Part shown: positions 49,455 through 58,155 of the stretch, one piece after another | Layout of the letters: every line of letters starts with the position of its first letter | Numbering within the stretch: position 1 is the first letter of the stretch | Source of the DNA: Vibrio rumoiensis | GTDB taxonomy: Bacteria > Pseudomonadota > Gammaproteobacteria > Enterobacterales > Vibrionaceae | Assembly (NCBI RefSeq): GCF_002218045.2 | Contig: NZ_AP018685.1 | Location: 930,001 to 994,000, forward strand | Reading direction: 5' to 3' | Length of the DNA stretch: 64,000 bases | Notes under the pieces: model-generated | The model's input: the letters and a program-made list of their open reading frames with translations, nothing else | Told to the model about the DNA's origin: nothing | The model's database searches: none | Translations under genes and position numbers: made by a program

Positions 49455-50700
49455 CACATGTATCTAGATTCTGAGGTTTACGCATCACAATATGGTGGGT
49501 GCTGATCACTCTTTCTATAAATGCCCCTTCGCAATAACAGAAGTAGTAATGCCACAAGCGCTTAAACTGTTCATCGTACCCAAAGGGTTGAATACTGTGC
49601 CAATTATGCTCAAAGTTACTGCGCCAGTCAGCGAGAGTACGGGCGTAGTGCAAGCCGATATCTTCAACGTTATCAATCATCATATCGGTCGATTGTGCGA
49701 CCTGCTGGTTAATTACATTGAGGGAAGGCAAGCATCCACCGGGGAAGATATATTTTTGAATAAAGTCGGTGCTTTTTCGATATTGATCATAACGTTGATC
49801 GGCAATCGTAATGGCTTGAATGAGTAATTTACCCGTCGGCTTTAATCGGTCATTACATTGCTTAAAGAAGGTTGGTAAAAATTTATGACCAACCGCTTCA
49901 ATCATTTCAACTGACACCAGTTTGTCGTATTGCCCTGTTAAGTGACGATAATCTTGCTTGAGAAGAGTGATGTTGTCTTCAAGGCCAAGTTGTTGAATTT
50001 GTTTTTGTGCATAAGCAAATTGCTCATCAGAAATCGTGGTAGTGGTGACATGACAGCCGTAGTGTTGAGCGGCGTAAATCGCCAGTCCACCCCAACCCGT
50101 GCCGATTTCCAACAATTGATCGCTTGGTTGTAAATCCAGTTTATCGCAGATCGATTTGAGTTTATTGGTTTGCGCTTCGGCCAAGGTATCACTTGATTGG
50201 TTATAGAGGGCGCAAGAGTACATCATGCGCTCATCAAGGAATCGGGTGTAGAGTTCATTGCCTAAATCATAATGGGCCAAAATATTCTTCTTAGAACCAG
50301 ATACTGTATTGGCATTTAAACGATTCAATAAGGTGTTTTTAAGCGAGTGAAGCCAACTGGCCTTTTTTTCCAATTGATCGAGTTGCGTTTGGTGACGAGC
50401 AAAAATACGAACCAAAGAGGTGAGATCGGGTGAGCTCCAACGTTGAGCGATATAGGCTTCTGCTGCAGCGATACTGCCACCTTTGATAATATCTCGATAA
50501 ACGTCACTGTCGTGAATAGTGATGTGACCTTTTAGTTCGGCATTTGGGTTGCCGACAAACGTTGCTTGGCTGCCTTCATCAATTTCGAGATAAGCATTAT
50601 CCATTTTGTTGAGTAAGTTGAGCACCAAATGACGACATTGATTGCCGAACCAACCGCTTTTAGTTTTATTGCTTTGTAGGGATTGAGTCTGTTCCATCAT
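49432..50700 (-). CDS. cfa: Cyclopropane-fatty-acyl-phospholipid synthase family methyltransferase
   Basis: Cfa-type enzymes transfer a methyl(ene) group from SAM to unsaturated acyl chains of membrane phospholipids. The 422-residue protein has the family N-terminal domain (GNPNAELKGHITIHDSDVYRDI) and the SAM-binding core LLEIGTGWGGLAIYAAQHYG. HYDLGNELYTRFLDERMMYSCALY and EMIEAVGHKFLPTFF (with the conserved Glu-His pair) are also present. ATG 50700 has GGAG upstream; ATG 50697 and GTG 50703 are alternatives. Within this operon it might make cyclopropane or furan precursors rather than act as the housekeeping Cfa. Confidence 0.92.
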   Translation of the reverse strand: MMEQTQSLQSNKTKSGWFGNQCRHLVLNLLNKMDNAYLEIDEGSQATFVGNPNAELKGHITIHDSDVYRDIIKGGSIAAAEAYIAQRWSSPDLTSLVRIFARHQTQLDQLEKKASWLHSLKNTLLNRLNANTVSGSKKNILAHYDLGNELYTRFLDERMMYSCALYNQSSDTLAEAQTNKLKSICDKLDLQPSDQLLEIGTGWGGLAIYAAQHYGCHVTTTTISDEQFAYAQKQIQQLGLEDNITLLKQDYRHLTGQYDKLVSVEMIEAVGHKFLPTFFKQCNDRLKPTGKLLIQAITIADQRYDQYRKSTDFIQKYIFPGGCLPSLNVINQQVAQSTDMMIDNVEDIGLHYARTLADWRSNFEHNWHSIQPFGYDEQFKRLWHYYFCYCEGAFIERVISTHHIVMRKPQNLDTCDESILNY

Positions 50701-50737
50701 CACAACTCCATTTATTTTTATTCTTTAGGCCGATATT

Positions 50738-51517
50738 TTACGGCTTGGTATAAGGTACAAACGGGACTTTTTTAGTCAATAGCTTTAAGGCTTGCCAATA
50801 AATGCCCTGTAAAACTTTAAAATTCATAAAGGGCAATGTGAGCCAATCGCTTCTGGCTGCTGTTGTCGCATTCCCATTATTACTTGTTGTCATATCAAGT
50901 TTGCTGAGTGCGACGGTCGCATCAAATACTTTCTTGTTGTGTTGCTCTTTGTCATGGTTTTCAATATGAACAAAAGCCTTGTCATCCGGCGGATTGACTC
51001 GCCATTTGTATTGCATGTTCATTTTCATAAAGGGAGAAACATGGAATGCTTTGTCCGTCATTTCATCACTTCCCATCGTCACTAAATAGTAATGTCGCTG
51101 GTTCCACGGCGTGTTACTGACCTCGGCGAGCATGTATTGACAATCGCCGGATTGTGCAAAGCAAAAGTAGAAATTCACCGGGCTAAAATACAAACCAAAA
51201 CAACGACATTGCGCCAACATCACGGCATTGTAACCATCCCATTCTCCGCCTAAATGGGCAACTTTGTTTTTAATACGTTGCAATAATTCCCCTGGTTCAC
51301 TTTTAATGTAATCTTTTTGATGAAAGCGAACCGGCTTGTACCATTGGGTGCCAAATACCCAATGTTGATCATTTAAGCTATCGAGCTGAGCCACATTAAT
51401 CCCTAGCATGGTAATCGGGTAGGTAAAGTGATGGAGGGCCGGAGAAAAGCGACGATGGCGCACTTTGCCTTTATAAATACTATGTTGAAAATTAAAGGAT
51501 AGCGGGGTTCGGCTCAT
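50738..51517 (-). CDS. DUF1365 protein
   Basis: The 259-residue protein starts SIYKGKVRHRRFSPALHHFTYP, the characteristic DUF1365 opening. It contains SPVNFYFCFAQSGDCQYMLAEVSNTPWNQRHYYL and FHVSPFMKMNMQYKWRVNPP. Its biochemical function is unknown; the family is consistently encoded beside FAD amine-oxidase-like and Cfa-like genes, suggesting a role in the same lipid modification. Its ATG overlaps the stop of the FAD gene (ATGA), so the genes are translationally coupled. Confidence 0.9.
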   Translation of the reverse strand: MSRTPLSFNFQHSIYKGKVRHRRFSPALHHFTYPITMLGINVAQLDSLNDQHWVFGTQWYKPVRFHQKDYIKSEPGELLQRIKNKVAHLGGEWDGYNAVMLAQCRCFGLYFSPVNFYFCFAQSGDCQYMLAEVSNTPWNQRHYYLVTMGSDEMTDKAFHVSPFMKMNMQYKWRVNPPDDKAFVHIENHDKEQHNKKVFDATVALSKLDMTTSNNGNATTAARSDWLTLPFMNFKVLQGIYWQALKLLTKKVPFVPYTKP

Positions 51518-52767
51518 AGTGTTATCCCAAAGCGTTCTGCGACTTCAACCGCACTGCGCACGCCATCTTCATGAAAGCCGTTATGCCAATAAGCACCAGC
51601 AAAGTGGGTATGGTTATGACCACAAATTTCACCACGTCGCTGTTGAGCGTTTAAGCTTTGCTGGTTAAATACAGGGTGCGAATAGTGGAAAGTATTGATG
51701 ATTTTATCCGGGTTAATGTGATCGCTATTATTGAGCGTCACGCAAAAAGTCGTGTCCGATTCCAACCCTTGTAAAATATTCATATTGTAAGTCACGCAAG
51801 CGGGGCGGTTTAGATCTGAATCTAAATGATAGTTCCAACTTGCCCAAGCAAGGCGGCGTGTCGGCAATAGATTGATATCCGTATGCAAGACCACTTGGTT
51901 ATTACGATAGGGCATATCCGATAAAATGGCTTTTTCTTCAGGGGTTGCATCACCTAGCAAATTCAACGCTTGATCCGAATGACAAGCGAAGATCACCTCA
52001 TCAAATAACCTTGGTTCACTATCGTCAAAATGCAGAGTGACACCAGTATCGGTTCGTGTGATGGATTTTATTTGGCTATTAAGTTCGATGTTATTTTCGA
52101 ATGATTGAATTAATGGGTAAATATATTGCTTAGAGCCACCTGGGATCACAAACCATTGCGGGCGGTTTTGAATATCAAGCAAGCCGTGGTTATAAAAAAA
52201 TCGCACAAAGAACTTCAATTGAAACTGGGTCATTTCGGTCAGGCTACTTGACCAAATAGCCGCGCCCATCGGTAGGATGTAGTTTTGGCAAAAAGCCGGT
52301 TTAAATTGATGTTGTTTGAGAAAGTCACCTAAGGTTAACTCGACGTCGATATCATCTTGTTCATATAAGGCTTTACATAATTTATTGAAACGTAGAATGT
52401 CTAGAATTAAGCGCCAGAAACTCGGTTTGAAAAGATTGGAGCGTTGAGCAAATAAAGTGTTGAGTGTGCTGCCGTTGTATTCCAAGTTGGCGCTAGGATT
52501 CATCACGCTAAAACTCATTTCGGTTTTTTGTTCAGTGATGCCAAGTTGGTTTAATAACTTGATGAAGTTAGGGTAAGTACGCTCGTTATACACGATAAAA
52601 CCGGTATCAATGGCATAACATTTACCATCAACCTCAATGTCTTTGGTCGCAGTATGCCCACCGATATAATCATTCTTTTCAAAAACGGTGACCTGATGTT
52701 GTTTGCTGAGCAGATAAGCTGAGGTTAAACCTGAAATACCAGAACCAATGACCGCGATATTTTTCAT
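51514..52767 (-). CDS. FAD-dependent amine-oxidase-like oxidoreductase
   Basis: The 417-residue flavoprotein has an N-terminal dinucleotide-binding motif (IAVIGSGISGLTSAYLLSK), followed by VFEKNDYIGGHTATKDIEVDG. The C-terminal FAD contact region GAYWHNGFHEDGVRSAVEVAE is also present. It belongs to the group of amine-oxidase-like proteins found with DUF1365 and Cfa genes; in Rhodobacter a relative of this class (UfaD) is described as an acyl-chain desaturase in furan fatty acid synthesis. The open frame extends to 52839, but the ATG at 52767 overlaps the SDR stop (TAATG) and places the Rossmann motif correctly. Confidence 0.9.
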   Translation of the reverse strand: MKNIAVIGSGISGLTSAYLLSKQHQVTVFEKNDYIGGHTATKDIEVDGKCYAIDTGFIVYNERTYPNFIKLLNQLGITEQKTEMSFSVMNPSANLEYNGSTLNTLFAQRSNLFKPSFWRLILDILRFNKLCKALYEQDDIDVELTLGDFLKQHQFKPAFCQNYILPMGAAIWSSSLTEMTQFQLKFFVRFFYNHGLLDIQNRPQWFVIPGGSKQYIYPLIQSFENNIELNSQIKSITRTDTGVTLHFDDSEPRLFDEVIFACHSDQALNLLGDATPEEKAILSDMPYRNNQVVLHTDINLLPTRRLAWASWNYHLDSDLNRPACVTYNMNILQGLESDTTFCVTLNNSDHINPDKIINTFHYSHPVFNQQSLNAQQRRGEICGHNHTHFAGAYWHNGFHEDGVRSAVEVAERFGITL

Positions 52768-53498
52768 TATTTTGTCATCCTTACAGCGAATAGCTTCCAT
52801 AGTGGGAACGGTAATAAAGCGAAGGCTTTGAGTAACCATGTAAATACTTTTGGGAAATGAATTTCGTTTTTATGGTTATCGATGCCTTTGAAAATAATGT
52901 CAGCCGCTTTTTCTGGACTGGTTAAAAATGGCATCGAAAAATCATTTTTATCTGTGAGTGGTGTTTTCACAAACCCAGGGTGGATCACACTGACATGAAT
53001 ATCGTCTTTTTTCAGGTCGATACTTAATGTGCGGGCTAAATAACTGACTGCGGCTTTTGATGCGCCATAGGCTTCGGCTCTTGGCAGTGGTAAGAAGGAG
53101 GCGCTAGAGCTAGTAAGGGCTAACTTGCCACCTTGTTTGACTAAAGGTAGCCATGCTTCTAAACAGTAACCAATGGCAATCAAATTGGCACTGATGACTC
53201 GATGAAATAATGCACCATCAAATTGTTTTGCATCATCAATATATTCGCAAGTACCCGCATTAAGCAGCAAAATATCGAGAGCCGGCAGTTGGCTTGCGCT
53301 GGCTTTAACCGCGTCAAAATCGGTGACATCACAAAGTAGGGGGGTGATGTTTTGATGCGTATTGCATAGTTGTTGCAGTTTATCCATGCTGCGTCCACCT
53401 GCCCAGACTTGATAACCTGCGTTGGCGTAATGGAGTGCTAAGGCTCGGCCGATACCGGAAGAGGCACCCGTGATCAATATGCTTGGTTGCGTATTCAT
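52767..53498 (-). CDS. Short-chain dehydrogenase/reductase (SDR)
   Basis: The 243-residue protein is a classical SDR. It has the nucleotide-binding TGASSGIGRALALHYA, NAG motif (LLLNAGTCEYI), catalytic serine in LTSSSASFLPL, the YxxxK motif YGASKAAVSYLA and HPGFVKTPL. The cofactor is probably NADP or NAD; the substrate is unknown. It is coupled at both ends: its start overlaps the NTF2-like gene stop (ATGA) and its stop overlaps the FAD gene start. Confidence 0.92.
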   Translation of the reverse strand: MNTQPSILITGASSGIGRALALHYANAGYQVWAGGRSMDKLQQLCNTHQNITPLLCDVTDFDAVKASASQLPALDILLLNAGTCEYIDDAKQFDGALFHRVISANLIAIGYCLEAWLPLVKQGGKLALTSSSASFLPLPRAEAYGASKAAVSYLARTLSIDLKKDDIHVSVIHPGFVKTPLTDKNDFSMPFLTSPEKAADIIFKGIDNHKNEIHFPKVFTWLLKAFALLPFPLWKLFAVRMTK

Positions 53499-53932
53499 GA
53501 GCTGGCCCTCTGTTTGATGTATTTGATGCCGGCGCCAATCACAGGAAGCTGTTCATACAACATGCTACCAATATCGAAGTAGTCTCGGTGATGGGTGATT
53601 TTGCCTTGCTGGTAAGTCAGCTGAGAATGGCCATCAACTAGAATCAGTTGCCCAGACTTTAATTTTGGGTGTCGTAGCTGCATGGTCCAATAAACGGCGG
53701 CTTTTTGTTGGTCATTATGAAATGAATCATGGATGTCAAAGTGGCAATAGTGAACATTGGCATACATCTTTTCTAGGTAGTTACGCAGGTTTTCAAGCCC
53801 GTCTATTTTATGTAGAGGGTCTTGAAACTGTATCGAGGAGTCATAGATATCCGCTAATAAGTGCAAATGATCTTTATCGAGCTTTTGGTAGGTCTCGATA
53901 AAGTTGGAAATCCATTCCGAAATTTGCGTCAT
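53495..53932 (-). CDS. NTF2-like (SnoaL-type) small protein
   Basis: The 145-residue protein has the cone-shaped NTF2-like fold signature. A helical start (WISNFIETYQKLDKDHLHLLADIYDSSIQFQDPLHKIDG) is followed by strands with YCHFDIHDSFHNDQQKAAVYWTMQLRH and KITHHRDYFDIG. Proteins of this type act as isomerases, cyclases or accessory proteins; none can be assigned. Proteins of this kind accompany SDR/FAD/Cfa gene sets under ChrR-type control. The start lies 17 bp after the photolyase stop. Confidence 0.82.
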   Translation of the reverse strand: MTQISEWISNFIETYQKLDKDHLHLLADIYDSSIQFQDPLHKIDGLENLRNYLEKMYANVHYCHFDIHDSFHNDQQKAAVYWTMQLRHPKLKSGQLILVDGHSQLTYQQGKITHHRDYFDIGSMLYEQLPVIGAGIKYIKQRASS

Positions 53933-53949
53933 AATCTATTCCTTTTTCA

Positions 53950-55332
53950 TTATCCCGCTTTATAAAAACTCAATGCCTGTTGCCTTGCGGTTGGGTGATC
54001 GACAATCGCAGGCCAATAAACATCAATATTATTTTGCTTTATATACTCGTGTGGAAAATGCAGATATTTTAACGGCACGTTTTCCAGCTCTGGTAAATAT
54101 TTACGAATGAAGCTGCCATCGGGATCATATTTTTCACTTTGAGTAATCGGGTTAAAAATTCGAAAGTAGGGCTGAGCATCACAACCGGTTCCCGCCGCCC
54201 ATTGCCAACCGCCATTATTGGCCGCTAAATCACCATCAATTAAGTGCTGCATGAAAAATTGTTCACCTAACCGCCAATCGACAAGACAATGTTTGGTGAG
54301 AAAGCTGGCGACAATCATACGTAATCGATTATGCATCCAACCGGTTTGTACTAGCTGTCTGATTGCGGCATCGACAATTGGATAACCGGTTTGAGCTTGC
54401 TGCCAGGCTTTCAGTAATTCAGGTGGATTCGGCCATGACAGAGAGTCGTATTTGTCATTGAAGTTGTGGTGCTTATTGAGCTTTGGAAAGTGGTGCAATA
54501 AATGACGGTAAAAATCCCGCCAAGCCAGTTCGTTAAGCCAACTGCCTTCCGGTTGTGAAATCATTTCTAATGCATTTGGATAATGGTGCGAAAGTTCGGC
54601 AAATACACGTTTCGCACTTATCGCGCCAATCGCTAAGTAAGGTGATAGCCCCGAGGTGCCTTTAATGGCTGGGTAGTCTCGATCTTGGTGATAATCTTGA
54701 TATTTATGGGTTAAAAATCGAGGCAGGACTTGCTCCAATACCGTGTCCGCTAAAGGCCATTTGGTTGAGTTTTGTTTGGTTGCGTTAAAGGTTATTTGAG
54801 GGTTCTTAATCGATGCTTGTTGCGCAAAAGTAGGGGTTAAAGGAGTGGCATGAGTGCTCATTAAGGTGCTTGCCCAGGCTTTTTTAAACGGCGTGAAGAC
54901 TTTATACATCTCATTTTGGCCGTTGAGTACCGATCCTTTCGAGACAATCACATCTGATTCAAACAAGGTTAAAGATAGCCCACTCTCCAATAGCGTTTGG
55001 TCGCGCTGTTGTTCGTTGAATTCGACTTCTTGATTGGCAAACACAGTATCAATATTGTGTTGTTGGCAGTACGCCATAAGCTTTTGGGCTTGGTCGACAA
55101 AGTCGCTGGCTTCGATATGAATAAACTGAATACCGTGTTTGGCGAGCTGTTGTGAAATCAAATTGACATGTCGCTCAATCAAATCAATTTTTATTGGAGC
55201 CATATCATGTGCTTGCCACTGAGCGGGTGTAGAAATAAATAGGGCGTGAAAGGGTTGAGCAGACGTTATCGCTTGATTGAGCGCTGGGTTATCGTCGATT
55301 CTAAGATCATTGCGAAACCAAACAAGATTCAT
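53950..55332 (-). CDS. phrB: Deoxyribodipyrimidine (CPD) photolyase
   Basis: Photolyase uses blue light and reduced FAD to split cyclobutane pyrimidine dimers. The 460-residue protein has the N-terminal antenna domain (MNLVWFRNDLRIDDNPALN) and the FAD-binding domain with ELAWRDFYRHLLHHFP, WMHNRLRMIVASFLTKHCL and NNGGWQWAAGTGCDAQPYFR. It matches class I photolyases of the E. coli PhrB type. Being in the ECF sigma/ChrR operon fits light-induced expression. AAGG precedes the ATG; DUF523/DUF1722 lies 43 bp upstream. Confidence 0.96.
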   Translation of the reverse strand: MNLVWFRNDLRIDDNPALNQAITSAQPFHALFISTPAQWQAHDMAPIKIDLIERHVNLISQQLAKHGIQFIHIEASDFVDQAQKLMAYCQQHNIDTVFANQEVEFNEQQRDQTLLESGLSLTLFESDVIVSKGSVLNGQNEMYKVFTPFKKAWASTLMSTHATPLTPTFAQQASIKNPQITFNATKQNSTKWPLADTVLEQVLPRFLTHKYQDYHQDRDYPAIKGTSGLSPYLAIGAISAKRVFAELSHHYPNALEMISQPEGSWLNELAWRDFYRHLLHHFPKLNKHHNFNDKYDSLSWPNPPELLKAWQQAQTGYPIVDAAIRQLVQTGWMHNRLRMIVASFLTKHCLVDWRLGEQFFMQHLIDGDLAANNGGWQWAAGTGCDAQPYFRIFNPITQSEKYDPDGSFIRKYLPELENVPLKYLHFPHEYIKQNNIDVYWPAIVDHPTARQQALSFYKAG

Positions 55333-55375
55333 GATTTACCTTTTGTTGTAGATGGTTATACAAATAAATAAAACG

Positions 55376-56326
55376 TTAGATATAACGCAATTTCAGCTCT
55401 TGTGGGTAAGGGGATAAATACACTTGAGCGGCTAAATATTGCTGAGGGAACTCTTTGAGATAATGATTGATCAGCGTCAGTGGCACCAGTAGCGGAACCA
55501 GCCCTGCTCGGAAGTCATCGATATGCGTTGAGAGCTCACTTTTTTGTTGTTTGGTGAGAACTTTTTTGAAATACCCTTGCAGGTGTTGCAGGGTATTGGT
55601 GTGGCTTTTATGGGTGGCGACGTGTTTGAGGCCAGACATTAAAATAGCGATGTATTGGTTCGCCATATCATCAAGATCTAAATCGGCACGAGCCAATAAA
55701 CGGCCAGTTTCTTTATAGCTGATAAGGTGGTGACTCATGAGTAAGTACTTACGTTCACTATGGAATTCAATCAACTTATGTTTAGTCAGGCCTGAGGCGA
55801 GTAAATCTTGCCAATGACGATAGGTAAACACTCGAATCATAAAGTTTTCGCGTAAAGCAGGATCCATGAGACGGCCGTTTTCTTCGCAAGGTAGGTTTGG
55901 ATTGAGTGTCATAATCTGCTTGGCAAATAAGCCGATGCCAGATGCGGTGCTGCCTTTACCATCTTCTTGATAAACTTTGACTCTTTCCATGCCACAACTT
56001 GGGCTTTTTTGGCAAAAGATAAAGCCGCTAAGGTGATCAATTTTACTCGCTACGGTTTGGCCATATTCGGTTAAATCTTGCGTGACATCACCTTGTCCAT
56101 CAGGACGGCTGACATGAACACCATCACTGAGTTGAACTTGACGAATGGTAGGGCGTGGTATTGGCAGTCCAATGGCTACTTCTGGGCAATAAGGTTGATA
56201 GTCAACAAAAGGGGCGAGTTGAGTCATGCAAAAATCGGAGCGCTTATGGCCCTTATCAAAACGCACTTGCTCTCCGGCGACACAAGCACTAATGCCTATT
56301 TTTGGTTTTTTTTGTGGTAGCTTCAT
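55376..56326 (-). CDS. DUF523-DUF1722 two-domain protein
   Basis: The 316-residue protein joins an N-terminal DUF523 domain (KIGISACVAGEQVRFDKGHK, with CPEVAIGLPIPRP and the SPSCG motif) to a C-terminal DUF1722/YbgA-like domain. The second domain begins about residue 190 (LIEFHSERKYLLMSHHLISYKETGRLLA). Conserved cysteines in the first domain suggest metal or cluster binding. The function is not established, but the fusion frequently lies next to photolyase genes, as here. The frame extends to 56416; the ATG at 56326 is chosen because the conserved domain starts there, with AGGA upstream. 134 bp separate it from the ChrR gene. Confidence 0.9.
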   Translation of the reverse strand: MKLPQKKPKIGISACVAGEQVRFDKGHKRSDFCMTQLAPFVDYQPYCPEVAIGLPIPRPTIRQVQLSDGVHVSRPDGQGDVTQDLTEYGQTVASKIDHLSGFIFCQKSPSCGMERVKVYQEDGKGSTASGIGLFAKQIMTLNPNLPCEENGRLMDPALRENFMIRVFTYRHWQDLLASGLTKHKLIEFHSERKYLLMSHHLISYKETGRLLARADLDLDDMANQYIAILMSGLKHVATHKSHTNTLQHLQGYFKKVLTKQQKSELSTHIDDFRAGLVPLLVPLTLINHYLKEFPQQYLAAQVYLSPYPQELKLRYI

Positions 56327-56460
56327 ACTGCTGCTATTCCTTTCATCCTTTATTTTGAATATCAGTTTCGAAATGCCAGCTTCGAAATATTCATTCATCT
56401 GTCCATCCAGTGCCATAATGCGTAAGGCACTTTAATGGTCATTTTTTATAGTAACGCTTT

Positions 56461-57123
56461 CTAATATATAAATTGGCCGATAGGGTTTAATAATTTTGAA
56501 ATCCCTTGTGTGAACATAAGTGCATCATTCGAAACGGTAAAGCATAAGCAACCCGTTTTTGTCGTTGGGGAATGCTCATGTTCTCCTGTAAGCCAAATGA
56601 AATCGCCTTTTTGGTAACGTCCCATTTGATCTTCAAACTCACCATCGAGCAATAGCGTTAGCTCAAACCCTTTATGAGTATGTACTGGGACACTGCCTCC
56701 GGGTTCAATATGTAATAAGCTGGCCTTAATATTACCTTCATGTAACTCAATGCGAGAGCGAGTCAGCTTGCCTAGGTTTTGTTGTTTTTGTAGTGATAGC
56801 GATTGCAATGCTCTTGGCAGAATGAATTGTTGTCCTTTAAATTCTACGGTCTGAAGCGGCGCTTCTTGAATCTCAAAAAGAGAATCATCCTGAGTGATGT
56901 TGTCGATCATGTCTGCAAAGTCATCTTCATTGTTTTCATGCGATGAAGGTGTGTTATGTACTGATGAAAGTTGTTGTTCAGCCGTTTGTTGGGTGATCGA
57001 CTCAACGGTATTCTTGCATTCGCTGCATAGCTCTAGATGAGAGGCAATGGCGATGCTCAGAGAAGCAGGAAGCTCACCGTTAGCAAAAACGGTCATCAAT
57101 TCATGTGTTGGGTGATGTCTCAT
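56461..57123 (-). CDS. chrR: ChrR-type zinc anti-sigma factor
   Basis: ChrR binds and inhibits its cognate ECF sigma factor and releases it on singlet oxygen stress. The 220-residue protein has the N-terminal ZAS motif His-x3-Cys-x2-Cys (HLELCSEC, His29, Cys33, Cys36). The C-terminal cupin domain carries VHTHKGFELTLLLDGEFEDQ, with HxHx3E, and a later histidine in GEHEHSP, the ligands of the second zinc site in Rhodobacter ChrR. Start and upstream sigma gene overlap by ATGA, confirming the sigma/anti-sigma pair. Confidence 0.93.
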   Translation of the reverse strand: MRHHPTHELMTVFANGELPASLSIAIASHLELCSECKNTVESITQQTAEQQLSSVHNTPSSHENNEDDFADMIDNITQDDSLFEIQEAPLQTVEFKGQQFILPRALQSLSLQKQQNLGKLTRSRIELHEGNIKASLLHIEPGGSVPVHTHKGFELTLLLDGEFEDQMGRYQKGDFIWLTGEHEHSPTTKTGCLCFTVSNDALMFTQGISKLLNPIGQFIY

Positions 57124-57758
57124 GAATGCTCTCCCATAAGGTGTTTCAATTTATTCATTGCTAGTCTTAAGCGTGATTTCACTGTGCCTAAAGGTATATT
57201 AAATTGGCTGGCTAATTGCTCTTGCGATAAGTCCTTAAAATACACCCCCTCAATTAGTTGACGTTGATCGTGAGAAAGTCGGCTTAGGTGGCGCTCGATT
57301 TTTTTACTCATTAGATGGTCATCAAAGTTCAGCGTTTCAGCCGTTTCTGCTTCAATCAGAGGCCAGATATCATCACTTAATTGATCTTCTTTGTGAGTGC
57401 GCATTTTACGAAGCATATCAAATGAGGTGTTTCGCATAATGGTGTACACCCAAGTGGTAGCAGCGCCTTTCTCCATATCAAACAAATGCGCTTTACGCCA
57501 AACACTGGTCATCGTGTCTTGGAGTAATTCTTTCGCGAGCTCGGGATTGTTAAATTGTTTGATACCAAAACGCTGTATTTTAGGCGCAAACCAGATGAAC
57601 AGTTGCTGAAAAGCCTGTTTATCTCTTTGGTTAGCAATGTTGCACAGCCATTGTTCTAATGGTGGTGTGTCTTCATTTTTGTCGGTGCTTTCCGTTCTCA
57701 TTGTTATCTTCTTGCTAGTTCGTTGTTGGACGCCTAGCGGTCGAGTGACTGGATACAT
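57120..57758 (-). CDS. ECF sigma factor (RpoE/ChrR, ECF11-like)
   Basis: The 212-residue protein is an extracytoplasmic-function sigma factor. Region 2 (about residues 50-120) includes AKELLQDTMTSVWRKAHLFD and AATTWVYTIMRNTSFDMLRK. Region 4 (about 155-205) includes FKDLSQEQLASQFNIPLGTVKSRLRLAMNKL. Pairing with ChrR and the promoter sequence place it in the ECF11 (RpoE-ChrR) type. M20 (57701) is an alternative start; AGG lies upstream of the first ATG. It probably activates its own operon. Confidence 0.92.
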   Translation of the reverse strand: MYPVTRPLGVQQRTSKKITMRTESTDKNEDTPPLEQWLCNIANQRDKQAFQQLFIWFAPKIQRFGIKQFNNPELAKELLQDTMTSVWRKAHLFDMEKGAATTWVYTIMRNTSFDMLRKMRTHKEDQLSDDIWPLIEAETAETLNFDDHLMSKKIERHLSRLSHDQRQLIEGVYFKDLSQEQLASQFNIPLGTVKSRLRLAMNKLKHLMGEHS

Positions 57759-57789
57759 AATGACAAATACCTAATGACGATTGATATCT

Positions 57790-57819
57790 GTATTACGCAT
57801 GTTGTAAGTAATAGGATCA
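57790..57819 (-). promoter_or_regulatory. ECF-sigma (RpoE/ChrR-type) promoter of the operon
   Basis: Minus-strand TGATCC (57814-57819), an 18-bp spacer and TAATAC (57790-57795). TGATCC-N18-TAA is the promoter form used by Rhodobacter RpoE. It lies 31 bp before the sigma factor ATG, consistent with autoregulation. Confidence 0.78.
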
Positions 57820-58155
57820 CTTTTTGTTTGTAACTTCTTTAGCGATTGTAGAGGGGAACTGTTGTTTGACTCAAATCATGAAAACATCAATTGACAGTCA
57901 CTATACCTCTTTGTGGTTATAGGTCTGATACGTCACTCCATTATTATTTATTCAATAATTAGGATGAACTTTTCGCGTTTAATCATTTCTATAATGTATC
58001 GTGTTGTTGACTTTTTATTCAGGAAATTTGGCATATTTAAATTATTTTTGTGATTACCTGAGCATTCGTTGAATGCTTTACATGTTAACGCTTTCGAGTG
58101 TGTTTTCCTGTGGTAACATAAGCGCCCCCTTAACTTTAACTATAGATGAAGATTT
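57820..58155. other. Intergenic region between the sigma operon and ccmA
   Basis: This 336-bp region contains no gene. It should hold the ccm promoter; TTGACT near 58009 and an AT-rich tract after it are possible elements, but no pair with correct spacing is convincing. Confidence 0.5.
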
